The position numbers and the translations under genes were made by a program. From an uncultured Anaerolineales bacterium (GTDB taxonomy: Bacteria; Chloroflexota; Anaerolineae; Anaerolineales; Villigracilaceae): DNA of 48,036 bases. Of the stretch, positions 7,708 to 16,944 are shown piece after piece. Each line of letters starts with the position of its first letter. Positions within the stretch are counted from its first letter, which is position 1. The notes below the pieces were generated by a model. That model made no database searches and was not told the origin of the DNA. It worked only from the letters and a program-made list of their open reading frames with translations. Location: contig CALGPL010000021.1 in NCBI GenBank assembly GCA_937960595.1, positions 1-48,036 of the forward strand, given 5' to 3'.

Positions 7708-8840
7708 TGCAACCCTTTCGCGGCTCCCCGGCCGAATGGGACGCCCTGATCGCCCGCCTGCCGGGCGCCCATCTCCTGCAGACCTGGGAATGGGCGCAGG
7801 TCAAGGCCAAGTACGGCTGGCAGCCGATGCCGTTCGTATGGGAGACACAAGTCGGCGATCGAAAGTCGCCCGTCGCGGCCGCGCTGGTGCTGAAGCGCGC
7901 CGTTCCAACCGGCGGCTTTGCCCGCAAGATGTGCCTGCTCTACGCCCCCAAGGGGCCGCTGCTCGACTGGTCCGACGCCGCCCTGCGCGGCCGCGTCCTC
8001 GACGATGTGCAGGCGCTGGCAAAACGCTCCGGCGCCATCTTCCTCAAAGCCGACCCCGACCTCCTGCTCGGCACGGGCATCCCGGGCCGGGCAGAGGCCG
8101 CCGAGACGGAAACCGGGCCGAGGGTCCAGGCCGAACTGGCACGGCGCGGCTGGCTCTTCTCGCCCGACCAGATTCAATTCCGCAACACCGTCCTGCTCGA
8201 TCTCGCCCCGTCGGAGGCGGAAATCCTGGCCCGCATGAAACAGAAGACGCGTTACAACATCCGCCTGGCAGAGAAAAAGGGCGTGCAAGTGCGCCTGGCG
8301 ACGCGCCAAGACCTGCCGATGTTGTACAAAATGTATGCCGAGACCTCCTTGCGCGACGGCTTCGTCATCCGCGAGGAGAACTATTATCGCGCCGTCTGGG
8401 AAACCTTCCTGCGGCCTGCTGCCGGCCATCAACCCTGGGCCGAAGCGTTGATCGCCGAAGTAGAAGGCCAGGCGGTCGCGGGACTCTTTCTGTTCTACTT
8501 TGCCGGCCGGGCCTATTACCTCTACGGCATGTCGCGCGACGCCCACCGCGAGAAGATGCCCAATGCCCTCTTGCAATGGGAGGCCATCCGGCGCGCCAAG
8601 GCCAACGGCTGCGCCGTGTACGACCTGTGGGGCGCGCCGGACGAGTTCGACGAAGGCGACAGCATGTGGGGCGTCTTCCGCTTCAAAGAGGGGCTGGGCG
8701 GGCAAGTCGTGCGCACCCTCGGCGCCTGGGATTACCCCGCCAGCCCGCTGCTGTATCGGATGTACACGCAGATCATCCCGCGCCTGCTGGACGTGATGCG
8801 CTGGCGCGGCCAGAGAAAGACGAAACAGACCCTAGGGTAA
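7704..8840 (+). CDS. FemAB-like transferase, second of a tandem pair
   Basis: A 378-residue paralogue of the preceding gene, overlapping it as ATGATG/TGA. It repeats the landmarks HLLQTWEWAQVKAKYGW, ARMKQKTRYNIRLAEKKGV, YYLYGMSRDAHREKMPNALL and YDLWGAPDEFDEGDSMWGVF. It differs from its neighbour by an extra segment (residues about 120-150) before the second motif. The shared motifs and adjacency point to an old local duplication with later specialisation, as with FemA/FemB adding successive residues. Strong ATGA coupling places it in the surface operon, where it is the last gene; the following PLP enzyme has its own ribosome site after 21 bases. The acceptor and amino acid are unknown. Confidence 0.88.
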   Translation: MMQPFRGSPAEWDALIARLPGAHLLQTWEWAQVKAKYGWQPMPFVWETQVGDRKSPVAAALVLKRAVPTGGFARKMCLLYAPKGPLLDWSDAALRGRVLDDVQALAKRSGAIFLKADPDLLLGTGIPGRAEAAETETGPRVQAELARRGWLFSPDQIQFRNTVLLDLAPSEAEILARMKQKTRYNIRLAEKKGVQVRLATRQDLPMLYKMYAETSLRDGFVIREENYYRAVWETFLRPAAGHQPWAEALIAEVEGQAVAGLFLFYFAGRAYYLYGMSRDAHREKMPNALLQWEAIRRAKANGCAVYDLWGAPDEFDEGDSMWGVFRFKEGLGGQVVRTLGAWDYPASPLLYRMYTQIIPRLLDVMRWRGQRKTKQTLG

Positions 8841-8861
8841 GCCCACGGAGGACACGCACAA

Positions 8862-9821
8862 ATGATTCCTCGACTCCATTTTGCTCACCTGCCCACCCCC
8901 ATCGAGCCTCTTCCCCGCCTCTCGGCGGCCCTCGGCGGGCCGACTCTGCTGGTCAAGCGCGACGACCAGACCGGTCTGGCGTTCGGCGGCAACAAGACCC
9001 GCAAACTGGAATTTCTGGTCGCCGAGGCCCAGGCCCAGGGCGCCGACCTGCTCATCACCGCCGGGGCGCTGCAGTCCAATCACTGCCGTCAGACGGCCGC
9101 CGCCGCTGCCCGCTTTGGCTTCGCCTGCACCCTGGTGCTGGTCGGCGAGCCGCCCGCCCGCGTCAGCGCCAACCTGCTCCTCGACCGCCTGCTGGGCGCG
9201 CAAATCGTCTGGACCGAAAAAGCCCAACGCGAGGCCATGCTCGAACACGTGCGCGCCGAGGCCGCGGCCCAGGGCCACAAGCCCTACCTCGTCCCCTACG
9301 GCGGCTCGAACCCGACCGGCGCGCTCGGTTACGCCTTCGCCGTAGAAGAATTCCTCGCCCAGGGCGTCCGGGCTGACTGGATCGTCTTCGCCTCCTCGTC
9401 GGGCGGGACGCAGGCCGGCCTGGTCCTCGGCCAGCGACTGTTCGGCTACGCCGGCAAAATCCTCGGCATCAGCGTGGACGAACCCCAGACCGTTCTCCAG
9501 GAACGCGTTGCCCGCCTGGCCGGCGAAACGTCCGAAAAGTTCGGGCAACGGCTCTCCTTCGAGCCGGACGACATCCTCGTGAACGCCGACTACTGCACCG
9601 CCGGCTACGGCGTCCTGACCGAGGCAGAGAAAGAGGCCATCCGCCTCTTCGCGCAGACCGAGGGGCTGCTGCTCGACCCCGTCTACACCGGCCGGGCCGC
9701 GGCCGGTCTGCTCGACCTGATCCGCAAAGGATTCTTCGGAAAAGACGAAGTCGTCCTGTTCTGGCATACGGGCGGCCAGCCGGCGCTCTTTGCCGACCGA
9801 TACCAGCCCGAAATGGCCTGA
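8862..9821 (+). CDS. PLP-dependent D-cysteine desulfhydrase / ACC deaminase family
   Basis: A 319-residue fold-type II PLP enzyme. LTHLPTP-like entry (AHLPTPIEPLPRL), VKRDDQTGLAFGGNKTRKLEFL with the PLP-binding lysine at K45, LQSNHCRQTAAAA as the substrate-carboxylate loop, and SSGGTQAGL as the phosphate-binding loop are all present. Family members convert D-cysteine to pyruvate, H2S and ammonia, or open the ring of 1-aminocyclopropane-1-carboxylate. The two activities are hard to separate by eye, so no gene symbol is given. The start has a strong GGAGG. The product chemistry passes through an aminoacrylate imine, the kind of species RidA (757-1140) removes. A functional link is possible but not shown by operon structure. 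Confidence 0.9.
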   Translation: MIPRLHFAHLPTPIEPLPRLSAALGGPTLLVKRDDQTGLAFGGNKTRKLEFLVAEAQAQGADLLITAGALQSNHCRQTAAAAARFGFACTLVLVGEPPARVSANLLLDRLLGAQIVWTEKAQREAMLEHVRAEAAAQGHKPYLVPYGGSNPTGALGYAFAVEEFLAQGVRADWIVFASSSGGTQAGLVLGQRLFGYAGKILGISVDEPQTVLQERVARLAGETSEKFGQRLSFEPDDILVNADYCTAGYGVLTEAEKEAIRLFAQTEGLLLDPVYTGRAAAGLLDLIRKGFFGKDEVVLFWHTGGQPALFADRYQPEMA

Positions 9822-9896
9822 AGGGTCAAAGAACCAGGGCAAGGCTCAATGCCACAAATGTTATGATAAAGTTGTTTTCGAGACGGAAAAGTCGTG

Positions 9897-9902
9897 TAAA
9901 AT
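9897..9902 (+). promoter_or_regulatory. Possible -10 element before the large sensor kinase
   Basis: TAAAAT at 9897-9902 sits 75 bases before the kinase ATG. The best -35 (TTGTTT near 9872) is spaced 19 bases away, so the promoter is weak if real. The 156-base spacer holds nothing else recognisable. Confidence 0.35.
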
Positions 9903-9977
9903 CATTGTAGAGTCCCCGCCGCGCCGGGAGTGTTTGCCGTCGCAAGGCCATTGAAACCCACCCAACGGTGACCGCGC

Positions 9978-12900
9978 ATGTCCCAGTCCGAACGTTTTCG
10001 CTCCCTCATCGACCGCGCCCTGCCCATCATCGTCCTGCTCTATCAGGGCGTTGCCCTGATGGCTTTCCTGGTCATCCCGTTTTTGGCCTCCTATTGGTTC
10101 AGACTGCCCTTCATCGGCGGCTTCGTCGAACAGACGCTGATGATCAACAACGTCTCGCCGGCCAAACCCGAAGCCTGGCCGCTCGCCCAATACGGGCGTT
10201 CATCGGATCACTTCATCGAAAGCATCGCCGGCACACCGGTCTCCACCTCCGCCGAAATGCGCAGCGTGCTGGCGCGCTTCTCTCCCGGCGAGACCATTCC
10301 CATCGGCCTGCGCACGCCCACCGGTCACGAAACGGTCGAGGTGACCCTGGGAATCTTCCCGCCCGCCGACCGGCTGGGACAGTTGTACATTCCTTTCGCC
10401 GTCGGTCTGGTTTACCTGGTCATGAGTCTGTGGATTTTTGGCCTGCGGCGCAGCGAATCGACCGGCCGGGCCTTCGCCATCTTTGCCACCTCCGTCGCCC
10501 TGACCACCGCCGGCCTCTTCGACCTGTTTACCACCCATTTCCTGACCTACCTCTGGTCGCTGGCCCTGGCGATGACCGGCGGCGCCCTGATCGACCTGGC
10601 GCTGGTCTTCCCGCAGGAAGTGCGCTGGTCGCTCAAACGTCCCTACCTGCGCTGGATCGGCTACTTCATCGCCCTCGGACTGTTCGCTTACGCGGCCCTG
10701 ACCGTCTTCGATTACGATCACCCCACTGCATACATCGCCGCCTGGCGGGCCACGTATCGCTTCGTGGGTCTGGCGATCGCCGCCTTCGTGAGCATGCTGA
10801 TCTTCCGCAGCGTCACCTCGCGCTCGCCCATCGTCCGCAGCCAGGCGCGCACCATCCTGCTGTGGGGCGTGCTGCCTTCCTTTGGCGCCGTCGGCATCTG
10901 GCTGCTCTTCATCGCCGCCGGCCCTCTGCCCTACTCGCCCTGGATTCTGACCCCGCTGGTCATCTTCCCCTTCGTCACCGGCTTCACCATCCTGCGTCAC
11001 CGCTTCTTGCAAAGCGACTATCTGCTACGCCAGGCAACGCTCTACGCCCTGCTGACCATCCTGGCCGTCGGCGGATACGCCCTGCTGGTCAGCGGGTTGA
11101 GTCTCATCTTTGGCGAGGCGCTCCAGGCCAACCATCCGCTCCTGATCGGCCTGATCGTCTTCATCCTGGCGCTGACGCTCAACCCCTTCCGCAACCGCCT
11201 GCAGCAAATCATCGACTCGGTCTTCTTCCGCGGCGAACGCATCTACCGGCAGCGGGTCGAGAACGTGACCCGCGAACTGACCAACATCATCGATCTGAAC
11301 GCCATTCTGCGCATCCTGCGCCAGTACATCACCAACAGCCTGCTCCCCGAACGTCTGCATATCTACATCTACGATTCGCTTAACGAGCAGTATGTCGCCT
11401 CCGCCGACGAGGACGGCCAACCGACCAGCGACCTGCGCTTCAGTCCAGACAGCGCCCTGGTCCAGACCCTGAACCGCGATCGCCTGCCGCTCTTCTTCGA
11501 CCAGGAAACGCTGCCGGCCGCCCTCCAATCCGACCGCACCCGCCTGGCCCTGCTGGGGGCGCAACTGTTCGTGCCGCTGCCGGGCGGCGAACACCTGACC
11601 GGCTGGCTGGCCCTCGGCCCGCGCCGTTCGGGCGATGCCTACCGCAACCAGGACGTCAAATTCCTCGACTTGCTCAGCGCCCAGGCCTCGATCGCCATCG
11701 AACGCGCCCAGGTCATTTTCAACCTGGAGCGGCGTGTGCGCGAGATGAACATCCTCTCACGCGTGGCCAGCGGCGTCAACATCACCGTCGCCTTTGACGA
11801 CATCCTCGAACTCATCTACGCCCAGACCGACCAGGTTCTGCCCGTCGACAACTTCCACATCACGCTGTACAACAAGGAGAACGACTACTTCTACTACGCT
11901 TTCTGCCTGGAACAGGATGACCGCCTGCCCAGCCGGGAAAACATCCCCCTGCCTCCCTCGCAGGGCCTCAGCCCGTTGGTCATCCGCTTGCGGCGTGGCC
12001 TGATGACCAACGATTATGCCCGCGAATGTCAGGTGCGCGGCGTCACCCCGGCCAGCAGCGGCATCTTCGCCTGGATGGGCGTCCCGATGAACGCCGGGGC
12101 GGAGACGATCGGGGCGCTGAGCATCGCCAGCCGCGACCCCAGCGTCATCTACACGCCTGCCCAGCAGGAACTGCTCCAGGCCATCGCCGAGCAGGCGGCC
12201 GGCGCCATCGTCAAGGCCCGTTTACTGCAGGAGAGCGAGCGGCGCGCCCGCCAATTGACCTACCTGACCGAAATCACCCGTCAGTTGACCGGCACCCTCG
12301 AAAGCGAGCCCCTCCTGCAGAAAATCCTGGAAAGCGCCGTCAGCATCCTCAACTGCGAAGCGGGGACGCTCTTCCTGGTCGATGAGCAGACCGACGAACT
12401 GATCTTCAAGGTCGTCATCAGCCCGGTCGCCGAGAACCTGGTCGGCACGCGCCTGGCGCCCGGCACCGGCATCGTCGGCGAGGCAGTCCAGAAGCGCCGG
12501 CCGATCATCTCCAACAACGTCCTCGACACGAGCGCCTGGTCGGCCTCCACCGACCAGAAGACCGGCTTCGTCACCAAGTCGATCCTGGCCGTGCCGATGA
12601 TCGTCAAGGAGCGCGTCATCGGCGTGCTGGAGGTCATCAACCGCAAGGACAATCTGCCCTTCGTGGAGGACGACCAAAACCTGCTGGCCGCCTTTGCCGG
12701 GCAAGCCGCGGTCGCCATCGAGAATGCCCGCCTCTACACCCTGACCGACCAGGAATTGAACGCCCGCGTCGAGGAACTCTCGGTCATGCAGCGCATCGAT
12801 CGGGAACTGAACGCCAGCCTGGACGTGGCCCGCGCCATGCGCATCACCCTGGAATGGGCCATGCGCCAGTTCAAAGCCGATGCCGGCCTGATCGGCATCG

Positions 12901-13970
12901 TCGAAGAAAAAGGGCTGCGTCTGATGGCCCAGCAGGGATACGATGCCCTGGCCGAGACCTACAAAGACACGCCCATGCCGCTCGAACAGCCCGCCCTGCG
13001 CGGCGCGGTGGCCAGCGGGCAGCCGCAGCGGGTCCGTCTTCAGGAGAATCAGCCCGGCCTGTTGGGAGAAGCCCGCAGCCAGATCGCCGTCCCCATCCGC
13101 CGCGAAACCAACGTCATCGGCGTCATCTTGATGGAAAGCCGTTCGCCGCTGGAAGAGACGGAAGAAGGCATGGCGTTCCTCTCCCGCCTGAGCGACCACG
13201 CCGCCATCGCGATTGCCAACGCCCAACTGTACAACGAAGTCCAGGCCGCCAACGTTGCCAAGAGCGAGTTCGTCTCCTTCGTCGCCCACGAACTGAAAAA
13301 CCCGATGACCTCGATCAAGGGCTACACCGAACTGCTCGCCGCCGGGGCGGTCGGACCGATCACCGAGATGCAGGCCAACTTCCTCAGCACCATCCGCTCG
13401 AACGTCGAACGCATGTCCACCCTCGTCTCGGATCTGAACGACAACTCCAAGATCGAGGCCGGGCGCCTGCGCCTCGACTTCAAGGCCGTGGACGTGGCCG
13501 AAGTCGTTGACGAAGTCATCCGCTCGGTCAGCCGTCAGATCGAGGAGAAAAAGCAGGTCGTCAACGTCCGGCTGCCCAAAGACCTGCCCAGGGTCTGGGC
13601 CGACCGCACCCGCCTGGCGCAAATTCTCACCAACTTCGTCAGCAACGCCCACAAATACACCCAGGAGGGCGGCATCCTGAATGTGGGCGCCGAACAATCC
13701 AAAAATCAGTGGGACCCGGAGGGCGCCGCCGAGGTGGTTCACATCTGGGTCCAGGACAACGGCATCGGCATCAGCCTGGAAGACCAGAAGAAAATCTTCC
13801 AGAAATTCTTCCGCTCCGACGACCAGAAAGCGCGCGAGGCCCCCGGCACCGGCCTGGGCCTGAACATCACCAAGAGTCTGATCGAGATGATGGGCGGCAA
13901 GGTCTGGTTCGAGAGCGAATTCCGCCAGGGGACAACCTTCCATTTCACCGTCCCGGTCGCCGAAGGATAA
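9978..13970 (+). CDS. Large membrane multi-GAF sensor histidine kinase with PDZ-like N-terminus
   Basis: This 1330-residue kinase starts with a transmembrane helix (about 13-35). A roughly 75-residue exported loop follows that reads like a PDZ domain: IAGTPVSTSAEM, FSPGETIPIGLRTPTGHETV, EVTLGIFP. Next come about eight more membrane helices (130-400), then NPFRNRLQQIIDSVFFRGER leading into about four successive GAF domains (about 440-1085). The HisKA domain has its phosphorylatable H1104 in VAHELKNPMTSIKGY. The HATPase domain shows DNGIGI and GTGLGLNITKSL. All catalytic boxes look intact. It should sense an extracytoplasmic cue plus cytosolic small molecules and phosphorylate a response regulator, but none is encoded nearby. 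A FIST sensory protein follows 54 bases downstream and may be a partner. The overall plan recalls 7TM-type kinases such as ComP; the ligand is unknown. Confidence 0.92.
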   Translation: MSQSERFRSLIDRALPIIVLLYQGVALMAFLVIPFLASYWFRLPFIGGFVEQTLMINNVSPAKPEAWPLAQYGRSSDHFIESIAGTPVSTSAEMRSVLARFSPGETIPIGLRTPTGHETVEVTLGIFPPADRLGQLYIPFAVGLVYLVMSLWIFGLRRSESTGRAFAIFATSVALTTAGLFDLFTTHFLTYLWSLALAMTGGALIDLALVFPQEVRWSLKRPYLRWIGYFIALGLFAYAALTVFDYDHPTAYIAAWRATYRFVGLAIAAFVSMLIFRSVTSRSPIVRSQARTILLWGVLPSFGAVGIWLLFIAAGPLPYSPWILTPLVIFPFVTGFTILRHRFLQSDYLLRQATLYALLTILAVGGYALLVSGLSLIFGEALQANHPLLIGLIVFILALTLNPFRNRLQQIIDSVFFRGERIYRQRVENVTRELTNIIDLNAILRILRQYITNSLLPERLHIYIYDSLNEQYVASADEDGQPTSDLRFSPDSALVQTLNRDRLPLFFDQETLPAALQSDRTRLALLGAQLFVPLPGGEHLTGWLALGPRRSGDAYRNQDVKFLDLLSAQASIAIERAQVIFNLERRVREMNILSRVASGVNITVAFDDILELIYAQTDQVLPVDNFHITLYNKENDYFYYAFCLEQDDRLPSRENIPLPPSQGLSPLVIRLRRGLMTNDYARECQVRGVTPASSGIFAWMGVPMNAGAETIGALSIASRDPSVIYTPAQQELLQAIAEQAAGAIVKARLLQESERRARQLTYLTEITRQLTGTLESEPLLQKILESAVSILNCEAGTLFLVDEQTDELIFKVVISPVAENLVGTRLAPGTGIVGEAVQKRRPIISNNVLDTSAWSASTDQKTGFVTKSILAVPMIVKERVIGVLEVINRKDNLPFVEDDQNLLAAFAGQAAVAIENARLYTLTDQELNARVEELSVMQRIDRELNASLDVARAMRITLEWAMRQFKADAGLIGIVEEKGLRLMAQQGYDALAETYKDTPMPLEQPALRGAVASGQPQRVRLQENQPGLLGEARSQIAVPIRRETNVIGVILMESRSPLEETEEGMAFLSRLSDHAAIAIANAQLYNEVQAANVAKSEFVSFVAHELKNPMTSIKGYTELLAAGAVGPITEMQANFLSTIRSNVERMSTLVSDLNDNSKIEAGRLRLDFKAVDVAEVVDEVIRSVSRQIEEKKQVVNVRLPKDLPRVWADRTRLAQILTNFVSNAHKYTQEGGILNVGAEQSKNQWDPEGAAEVVHIWVQDNGIGISLEDQKKIFQKFFRSDDQKAREAPGTGLGLNITKSLIEMMGGKVWFESEFRQGTTFHFTVPVAEG

Positions 13971-14024
13971 CCTGCCCCTCCCCTCCAGCCAGAGAACAGG
14001 ACGAACGAAGACGAGGATGAACGC

Positions 14025-15185
14025 ATGACACTCTCTGCAGCCGTTGGACAGGCCCGCGCCCTCGACGGGCGCGAAGCCGGTTTGCAGGCCACCCATCAGG
14101 CTCTCAACTTATTGAGCAGCCTCTCACCGATGTTGGGCATCGTGATTGCCTCTTACCAATACGACCCCCAGCAGGTGGTCAACAGCGTCGCCAGCCTGAC
14201 CGGCAACATCCCCCTGCTGGGCTTTAGCACTCCCGCCGGCATGACCTCTGAGGGTCTGCACCCCCACTCGGTGATCGTCGCCCTCCTGGCCACCTCCGAC
14301 GCCCGCGCCGATGTCCAATGGCTGGCCGGCTACACCCAGGGCAGCCGCGAGGTCGCTCAGACGCTGGCCAACCTGCTCGCCAGGAATCCCAAACAGCCCA
14401 CCCTGCTCTTCGCCGACGGCTTCAACGCCGACGCCGAGCAACTCTGCGCCAGCCTGCCGCCCGCTGCCCTGGTTGCCGGAGCGCTCTCCAGCGGCGACCT
14501 GTACGCCGGCAACGCCTACCAGATCGGCGGCGCACAATACGGGGCAGGCGGCCTGGCCGTCGCCCGGCTGGAAGGCAGGATCAAAGTCGGCGTCGGCTGG
14601 GGACACGGCTGGCAGCCGGTCGGGACCCATTTCCGGGTGACGCGCTCGCGCGGCTTCTGGGTGCGGACCCTCGACGGGCGTCCCGCTTCGGAGGCCTATG
14701 CCCACATCTTCGGCTATCCGGCGCGCGAATGGGCTTTCCCGCCCCTCAACCTGATGGCGCGCATGTATCCTCTCGGCCTGGAACAGCCCGACAAGAGTCT
14801 TCTGCTGCGTTCTCCTCTGCGGGTGGAGGCCGACGGTTCTTTTCGCATGAACGCCACCGTCAACGATGGGACAGACGCCTACCTGATGGTCGGCAGTCTG
14901 AGCGGCTGCCGCGAAGCCGCCCAGAGCGCCGTCCGCCAGGCGGTGGCTGCCCTGGAGGGCGCCCGCCCGGCCCTGGCCTTGGTGCTCTCAGACATCGCCT
15001 GGCAGATGCTCTACGAGGCCCAGCCCGGTGCCGATGTCGCCGCCGTCCAGGAGGCGCTGGGGATCGATGTGCCGATCGTCGGCGGCTACACGCTGGGGCA
15101 GATCGCCCCCGGCGGCGAGGGCCCGCCGCAGTTCCTCAACCAGCACCTGGTGGTGGTCGTCTTTGGGGAGGCGGAGGAAAAATAG
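14025..15185 (+). CDS. FIST domain sensory protein
   Basis: A 386-residue protein matching the FIST_N plus FIST_C layout. Its N-terminal half has LGIVIASYQYDPQQVV, IPLLGFSTPAGMTSEG and a run of small-residue strands. Its C-terminal half has ANDGTDAYLMVGS-like strands and DVPIVGGYTLGQIAPGGEG near the end. FIST domains are thought to bind small ligands such as amino acids and often occur next to, or fused with, histidine kinases or cyclic-nucleotide enzymes. Here the gene directly follows the multi-GAF kinase (54-base gap) with no terminator between, so it is probably co-expressed and may present a ligand signal to it. No membrane segment or output domain is seen. A perfect 13-bp hairpin 22 bases past the stop ends the unit. 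Confidence 0.85.
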   Translation: MTLSAAVGQARALDGREAGLQATHQALNLLSSLSPMLGIVIASYQYDPQQVVNSVASLTGNIPLLGFSTPAGMTSEGLHPHSVIVALLATSDARADVQWLAGYTQGSREVAQTLANLLARNPKQPTLLFADGFNADAEQLCASLPPAALVAGALSSGDLYAGNAYQIGGAQYGAGGLAVARLEGRIKVGVGWGHGWQPVGTHFRVTRSRGFWVRTLDGRPASEAYAHIFGYPAREWAFPPLNLMARMYPLGLEQPDKSLLLRSPLRVEADGSFRMNATVNDGTDAYLMVGSLSGCREAAQSAVRQAVAALEGARPALALVLSDIAWQMLYEAQPGADVAAVQEALGIDVPIVGGYTLGQIAPGGEGPPQFLNQHLVVVVFGEAEEK

Positions 15186-15207
15186 GCCCACTCCAGTCGA
15201 TTCAAGC

Positions 15208-15239
15208 GGAACTCCGAGGCGCGTCAGCCTCGGAGTTCC
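15208..15239. terminator. Perfect 13-bp hairpin between convergent units
   Basis: Bases 15208-15220 are exactly complementary to 15227-15239 with a 6-base loop. It lies between the convergent FIST and trpB genes. The T-run on the plus side is broken (TTCTCT), so termination efficiency is uncertain, but position and stem strength support a terminator role. Confidence 0.65.
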
Positions 15240-15266
15240 TTCTCTGAGGAGAAAGAAAAGCAGGGG

Positions 15267-16643
15267 TCAGGCAGCCACTCTCTCCACCTGCGGCAACTCC
15301 TTCATCGCCTCGGCGACCGCCTCGGCAGGGTAGGCATAATCCTGCAATTCACCGGCCAGGTAAGACTGATAGGCGGTCATATCGAAATGCCCGTGGCCGG
15401 AAAGATTGAACAGAATGACGCGCTTCTCGCCTCTCTTTTTGGCCTCCAGGGCCTCGTCGATCGCCACCCGCACGGCATGCGCCGATTCGGGAGCGGGCAA
15501 AATTCCCTCGGCCTGGGTGAATTGGACCGCCGCCTCGAACGTCCCGACCTGAGGGACGGCCACCGCCTCGATCAGCCCGGCCTCGTACAGGGCCGAAAGG
15601 CTGGGGGCCATGCCATGATAACGCAATCCGCCGGCATGGATTCCGGCCGGCATGAAGGTGTGGCCGAGCGTGTACATCTTGACGATGGGCGCCATGCGGG
15701 CGGTATCGCCGTAGTCGAACGTATAGACACCCTTCGTCAGCGAGGGCGTGGCCGTCGGTTCGACCGCCACCAGGCGCGTCCGCTGGCCATCTTTCAGATT
15801 TTGGCGCAAGAAGGGATAGGCCAGGCCGGCAAAATTCGAGCCGCCGCCCACACAGCCGATGACCACATCGGGATATTCCCCGGCCAGGTCCATCTGCTTG
15901 AGAGCCTCTTCGCCGATCACCGTCTGGTGCATCAGCACATGGTTGAGCACCGAACCCAGGCTGTATTTTTTCCTGCCCCCCGAGACGGCCGCCGCCTCGA
16001 CGGCCTCCGAGATGGCAATGCCGAGCGACCCGCGATTGCCCGGGTCCTGGGCCAGCAGCGCCCGGCCATATTGCGTTCGATCCGAAGGGCTGGGGAAGAC
16101 CTGCGCTCCGTATGTTTGCATGAAGATGCGGCGGTAGGGCTTTTGCTCATAAGAAACTTTTACCATGTACACTTCCAGGTCGAGGCCGAAAAAGTTGCAG
16201 GCCATCGAGAGCGCCGCCCCCCACTGACCGGCGCCGGTTTCGGTGGTCATGGCTTTCGTCCCGGCCGCCTTGTTGTAATAGGCCTGGGCAATGGCCGTGT
16301 TCGGCTTGTGGCTGCCCACCGGCGAGACGGACTCGTTCTTGAAATAGATATGCGCCGGCGTGTCGAGCATCCGCTCCAGGCGGCGCGCCCGGACGAGCGG
16401 CGTCGGGCGGTAGAGTTTATAGATCTCGCGCACCGGTTCGGGGATGTCAATGAAGCGCTCGCTCGAAACCTCCTGCAAAATCAACTCCATCGGGAACAGG
16501 ACGGAGAGAAAATCGGGGGTGACCGGCTCGAGGGTCTGCGGATGCAGAACCGGCGCCGGCGGAACCGGGCTGTCGGCCAGGATGTTGTACCAGGCCTTCG
16601 GCAGGTCGGTTTCGTTCAAGAGAAAACGGGTTTGGTCAGACAT
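15267..16643 (-). CDS. trpB: Tryptophan synthase beta chain, TrpB2 type
   Basis: This 458-residue protein joins indole and serine to make tryptophan with PLP. It has the long N-terminal extension of TrpB2 (about 50 residues before the core). The PLP lysine is K113 in [20 protein letters not shown] is the substrate-carboxylate loop, [11 protein letters not shown] is the phosphate-binding loop, and [10 protein letters not shown] and NLSGHGHFD close the chain. TrpB2 enzymes usually work without TrpA, and none of the other trp genes is here, so indole salvage is the likely job. AGGAGA precedes the ATG. Expression should follow charged tRNA-Trp through the T-box leader upstream. Two tiny ORFs lie between leader and gene. 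Confidence 0.95.
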   Translation of the reverse strand: MSDQTRFLLNETDLPKAWYNILADSPVPPAPVLHPQTLEPVTPDFLSVLFPMELILQEVSSERFIDIPEPVREIYKLYRPTPLVRARRLERMLDTPAHIYFKNESVSPVGSHKPNTAIAQAYYNKAAGTKAMTTETGAGQWGAALSMACNFFGLDLEVYMVKVSYEQKPYRRIFMQTYGAQVFPSPSDRTQYGRALLAQDPGNRGSLGIAISEAVEAAAVSGGRKKYSLGSVLNHVLMHQTVIGEEALKQMDLAGEYPDVVIGCVGGGSNFAGLAYPFLRQNLKDGQRTRLVAVEPTATPSLTKGVYTFDYGDTARMAPIVKMYTLGHTFMPAGIHAGGLRYHGMAPSLSALYEAGLIEAVAVPQVGTFEAAVQFTQAEGILPAPESAHAVRVAIDEALEAKKRGEKRVILFNLSGHGHFDMTAYQSYLAGELQDYAYPAEAVAEAMKELPQVERVAA

Positions 16644-16709
16644 GAGAATCTCCTTTCGGTTGGTGAGTGAGGAACAGGGATCGGTGAACAGTCAGAAGGA
16701 GAAGGTCCT

Positions 16710-16736
16710 TCAAGGCGGACGAAAAACGATGGGCAT
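16710..16736 (-). CDS. Eight-codon ORF MPIVFRPP before trpB
   Basis: ATG CCC ATC GTT TTT CGT CCG CCT TGA follows a strong AGGAG at 7 bases. It sits 14 bases after the 57-codon ORF and 66 bases before trpB. A good ribosome site on so short an ORF is unusual and suggests a translated leader peptide or the stub of a deleted gene. It has no tryptophan codon, so it is not a classical trp attenuation peptide. The sequence shows nothing more. Confidence 0.4.
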   Translation of the reverse strand: MPIVFRPP

Positions 16737-16750
16737 GGTTGCGCTCCTTC

Positions 16751-16924
16751 CTAGGGGATGAAGACCGGCGCGGGGATGGCGGCCTCCGCCTCGGCGGCAC
16801 GCGCAGAGAGAATCGCCGCAACCGGCAGTTCCTCTCCGCTGCCCGCCAGACCTGCAAACTGCTCCTGCAGGGGAGACTTTTCCTCCCGCTCCGGCAAAAT
16901 CAGGGGGTCAAGATTCGTTGACAT
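16751..16924 (-). CDS. 57-residue unknown protein between the T-box and trpB
   Basis: The ORF starts at ATG 16922-16924 after AGGAGAGCAG, the first good ribosome site downstream of the T-box terminator, and reads MSTNLDPLILPE then an acidic, Ala-rich stretch ending in AIPAPVFIP. It has no cysteine, no tryptophan and no membrane segment, and I do not recognise a family. Because it is the first cistron of the Trp T-box transcript, it is predicted to be induced on tryptophan starvation together with TrpB2. It could be a small regulator or partner of TrpB, a decayed gene, or a non-functional frame. The in-frame ATG 48 bases upstream overlaps the terminator region and has no ribosome site. Confidence 0.5.
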   Translation of the reverse strand: MSTNLDPLILPEREEKSPLQEQFAGLAGSGEELPVAAILSARAAEAEAAIPAPVFIP

Positions 16925-16944
16925 CTGCTCTCCTTTCACCTTCT

